Shown here: positions 62,601 to 64,000 of the stretch, piece by piece | Position numbering within the stretch: position 1 is the first letter of the stretch | Layout: each line of letters starts with the position of its first letter | Assembly: GCA_963695175.1 (NCBI GenBank) | Contig: CAVOGG010000004.1 | Location: 992,001 to 1,056,000, forward strand | Direction of reading: 5' to 3' | Origin: Fodinibacter sp963695175 | GTDB taxonomy: Bacteria; Actinomycetota; Actinomycetes; Actinomycetales; Dermatophilaceae | Length of the DNA stretch: 64,000 nucleotides | The notes under the pieces: model-generated | Told to the model about the DNA's origin: nothing | The model's database searches: none | What the model saw: the letters and a program-made list of their open reading frames with translations, nothing else | Translations under genes and position numbers: made by a program

Positions 62601-62790
62601 GGGTCCTCCTGGTGGACGCCGAGTCCTGCCACCACCGCAGAGGTCAAAGCGCACCACCGCCTGGCAGGAGCGGGGGAACCACCATCGGAGCCCAGCAAGA
62701 CACGGGTTCCTTGGGGTGAAGCCGGTGCAGGTCTCACGACCACACCGGCCGGGCAACCTCAGCCCGAACCCGACAGCTCACCCCGTAGGC
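62601..62790 (+). ncRNA. Cyclic di-AMP riboswitch (ydaO-yuaA class)
   Basis: Conserved blocks appear in order: GCCGAGTCCTGCC (62618-62630), GGCAGGAGCGGGGGAACC (62663-62680), whose GGCAGGA pairs with the first block, TTGGGGTGAAGCC (62711-62723), and CCCGAACCCGACAGCTCACC followed by CGTAGGC (about 62763-62790). These are the ydaO aptamer hallmarks. The class senses c-di-AMP and usually turns off expression of cell-wall hydrolases or osmolyte transporters. It accounts for most of the 342-bp gap between the two cell-wall genes. Confidence 0.93.
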
Positions 62791-62806
62791 ACTGAGAGGT
62801 TCACCC

Positions 62807-63628
62807 GTGGTCGATTTCACCCGCTCCGGGCGGCACCGCAATGCCGTCCGTTACAACCCCGTTGCCGAGCTCTCGACGATCGTCAAGAGTGCCGGCGAAA
62901 CCAGCGTCAAGGCCTCCGCGGTCCTGGCCGCCTCCGGCGGTCTGGTCGCAGCCTTCGCCCTTCCCGCGCAGGCCGCCCCGGTGCACCGCGCGTCCAGCTC
63001 GTCCACGACGACGGCTGCCGCGGCACCCGGCGCCGAGGTGAGCACCACCACCACAGCTCCGGCCGCGCCCGCGCTCGCCCCGGCCGTGGTCGCCCCGCAG
63101 GCGGCCGCACCGGTCGCCATCGAGAAGGTCGGCGTCGTCGGTGTCACGGCCGTGGCCAAGCCGAAGCCCAAGCCGAAGCCCAAGCCCAAGCCCAAGGCCG
63201 ATCCCGTGTCGGTGGCCGTCGAGAGCCACACCAGCCACACCAGCGGCACCAGCCCGGTCAGCCGCAGCAGCACGCGCTACAGCAACCCGGCGCAGTCCTC
63301 CAGCGGCATCGTCAACATCGCCCGCGGGCTGCTCGGCATCCCGTACGTCTACGGCGGCGAGAGCCCGTCCGGCTTCGACTGCTCGGGTTTCACCCAGTAC
63401 GTCTTCGGCAAGGCCGGCATCTCCATCCCGCGCACGGCCTCGGCCCAGCAGAACGCCGCCACCCGGGTCAGCAACCCCAAGCCGGGCGACCTGGTGTTCT
63501 TCGGCTCCCCGGCCTACCACGTCGGCATCTACACCGGTAACGGGATGATGATCGACTCGCCGCGCAGCGGGAAGTCCACCTCCGAGCGGGCCATCTTCTC
63601 CGGCGTCAGCGGCTACGGCCGGTTCTGA
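62807..63628 (+). CDS. Secreted NlpC/P60 peptidoglycan endopeptidase
   Basis: 273 residues. Signal region: a basic N-terminus, helix SAVLAASGGLVAAFALPAQA with an AQA-A cleavage site near residue 57, then a Ser/Thr/Pro/Ala-rich segment, a KPKPKPKPKPKPKP linker, and a C-terminal NlpC/P60 domain (about 165-273). Catalytic Cys in SGFDCSGFTQYVF, His in AYHVGIYTG; the third polar residue is probably in MMIDSPRSGK. It cuts the D-Glu-DAP-type bond in peptidoglycan stem peptides. Expression should be shut down by c-di-AMP through the riboswitch. A GAGAGG ribosome-binding site lies 10 nt upstream. Confidence 0.93.
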   Translation: MVDFTRSGRHRNAVRYNPVAELSTIVKSAGETSVKASAVLAASGGLVAAFALPAQAAPVHRASSSSTTTAAAAPGAEVSTTTTAPAAPALAPAVVAPQAAAPVAIEKVGVVGVTAVAKPKPKPKPKPKPKADPVSVAVESHTSHTSGTSPVSRSSTRYSNPAQSSSGIVNIARGLLGIPYVYGGESPSGFDCSGFTQYVFGKAGISIPRTASAQQNAATRVSNPKPGDLVFFGSPAYHVGIYTGNGMMIDSPRSGKSTSERAIFSGVSGYGRF

Positions 63629-63651
63629 GCCACCACCCGCACCACGCCTCG

Positions 63652-63680
63652 GCGCCCCTGACCCTCGTGGTCGGGGGCGC
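63652..63680. terminator. Terminator between convergent genes
   Basis: A 12-bp stem with one G-T pair (63652-63663 with 63669-63680) and a 5-nt loop, 24 nt after the NlpC/P60 stop and 10 nt beyond the macrodomain stop on the other strand. Confidence 0.8.
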
Positions 63681-63689
63681 TGACGCGTG

Positions 63690-64000
63690 TCAGGGGTGGT
63701 CGGCCAGCGCGGTCTCGAACGCCGCCAGCGACCGGTCGCCGACGAGCACGAACCGCGCCAGGTCGATGCCGTCGTTCGCCTCGGACTCCGACCGCACGGT
63801 GCGCACGGCGACCCGGGCCACCTCCTCGACGTCCCAGCCGTAGACCCCGGCACTCACCGCCGGGAACGCGATGGTGCGGGCCCCCAGCCCGCGGGCGACG
63901 GCGAGGCTGCTCGCGAAGCACGAGGCGAGCAGGTCCGGGTCGGTCTGGCCGCGGTGCCGGTTCGGGCCGACCGTGTGCACGACCCAGCGGCAGGGCAGGT
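63690..64000 (-). CDS. Macrodomain protein (O-acetyl-ADP-ribose deacetylase-like), 5'-truncated by the window
   Basis: The C-terminal 103 residues or so are present; the frame is open at the window end. LPCRWVVHTVGPNRHRG is the conserved CRWVIHTVGP-type segment, and ARTIAFPAVSAGVYGWDVEEVA carries the GVYGxP-like ADP-ribose phosphate loop, with Trp replacing the usual Pro region. Family members remove O-acetyl-ADP-ribose or ADP-ribose from proteins. The missing N-terminus would hold the adenine-binding Asp and the NAAN motif. Confidence 0.85.
   Translation of the reverse strand, partial: LPCRWVVHTVGPNRHRGQTDPDLLASCFASSLAVARGLGARTIAFPAVSAGVYGWDVEEVARVAVRTVRSESEANDGIDLARFVLVGDRSLAAFETALADHP

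Noticed and set aside
62035..63205. Lys-Pro coding tracts (about 62035 and 63163) as a functional DNA repeat
   Set aside because: They are in-frame codons for a proline-rich cell-wall linker, which explains the repetition.

Overview
The window reads as chromosome of a high-GC actinobacterium, most likely Micrococcales near the Intrasporangiaceae/Dermatophilaceae (order-level placement from gene content; family is inference). Support: very GC-rich third codon positions, many GTG starts, actinobacterial families (DUF3263, DUF3349, DUF3027, DUF2530, DUF4031-Nudix, WXG100, IdeR-type DtxR, GroEL with a Gly-Gly-Met tail), leaderless-type gene starts, tandem HrcA/CIRCE sites and a c-di-AMP riboswitch ahead of a cell-wall hydrolase. 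I see no rRNA, tRNA, CRISPR array, transposase or phage module; genes are densely packed on both strands.

Layout. 1-8 kb: end of a GABA-type aminotransferase, SDR, MFS transporter, a composite repeat, a frameshifted lipoprotein, acyl-CoA dehydrogenase, phosphotransferase, and ung coupled to an SGNH hydrolase. 7.9-10.4 kb: arsenic cassette (divergent arsR; arsI-acr3-arsC). 10.5-15.2 kb: DUF4097-PadR pair, HAD phosphatase, PLP decarboxylase, DUF3263, double DUF3349 protein. 15.3-18.2 kb: low-affinity phosphate transporter with a small membrane partner and a PHO-box-like site, then DedA. 18.3-28.5 kb: CIRCE-controlled groEL, HAAS-type membrane protein, PhoD-like hydrolase, MacB/FtsX-type ABC pair, GNAT, WXG100, DUF4031-Nudix, HD hydrolase. 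28.5-34.1 kb: DUF2339-like membrane protein and an MprA-MprB-PepD-like envelope-stress operon. 34.1-41.5 kb: DUF4190-like protein, HMG-CoA lyase-like enzyme, DUF5666-like protein, MFS, cold-shock/DUF3027 pair, DUF2530, AzgA-type purine permease. 41.6-51.2 kb: MarR-MFS-micropeptide operon, WS/DGAT-like acyltransferase, OafA-type acyltransferase, serC, divergent TetR / DrrAB-type exporter. 51.2-59.3 kb: a sugar-dehydrogenase-like gene broken in many places, citrate synthase, NYN-LOTUS protein, MFS, pdxH, SDR and hotdog protein. 59.4-64 kb: MFS, IdeR-type regulator, two secreted cell-wall enzymes with Lys-Pro linkers (the second behind a c-di-AMP riboswitch), and the end of a macrodomain gene.

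Regulation is unusually readable: operators or boxes precede the ars, PadR, pit, groEL, MarR, TetR/ABC and two-component-linked genes, and about 17 genes have an NANNNT -10 hexamer 6-7 nt before an ATG/GTG, as in leaderless transcription.

The most striking feature is not a gene. The octamer GGATGCCG (or its complement) occurs about 66 times by manual count, roughly once per kb on both strands and about tenfold above base-composition expectation. It sits in coding and non-coding DNA, forces otherwise rare codons, and appears as inverted pairs in terminator stems, which is how DNA uptake sequences or Chi-like sites behave. Separately, several frameshifts (four isolated, plus a cluster in the sugar-dehydrogenase-like gene) mean that either pseudogenes or sequence errors are present.
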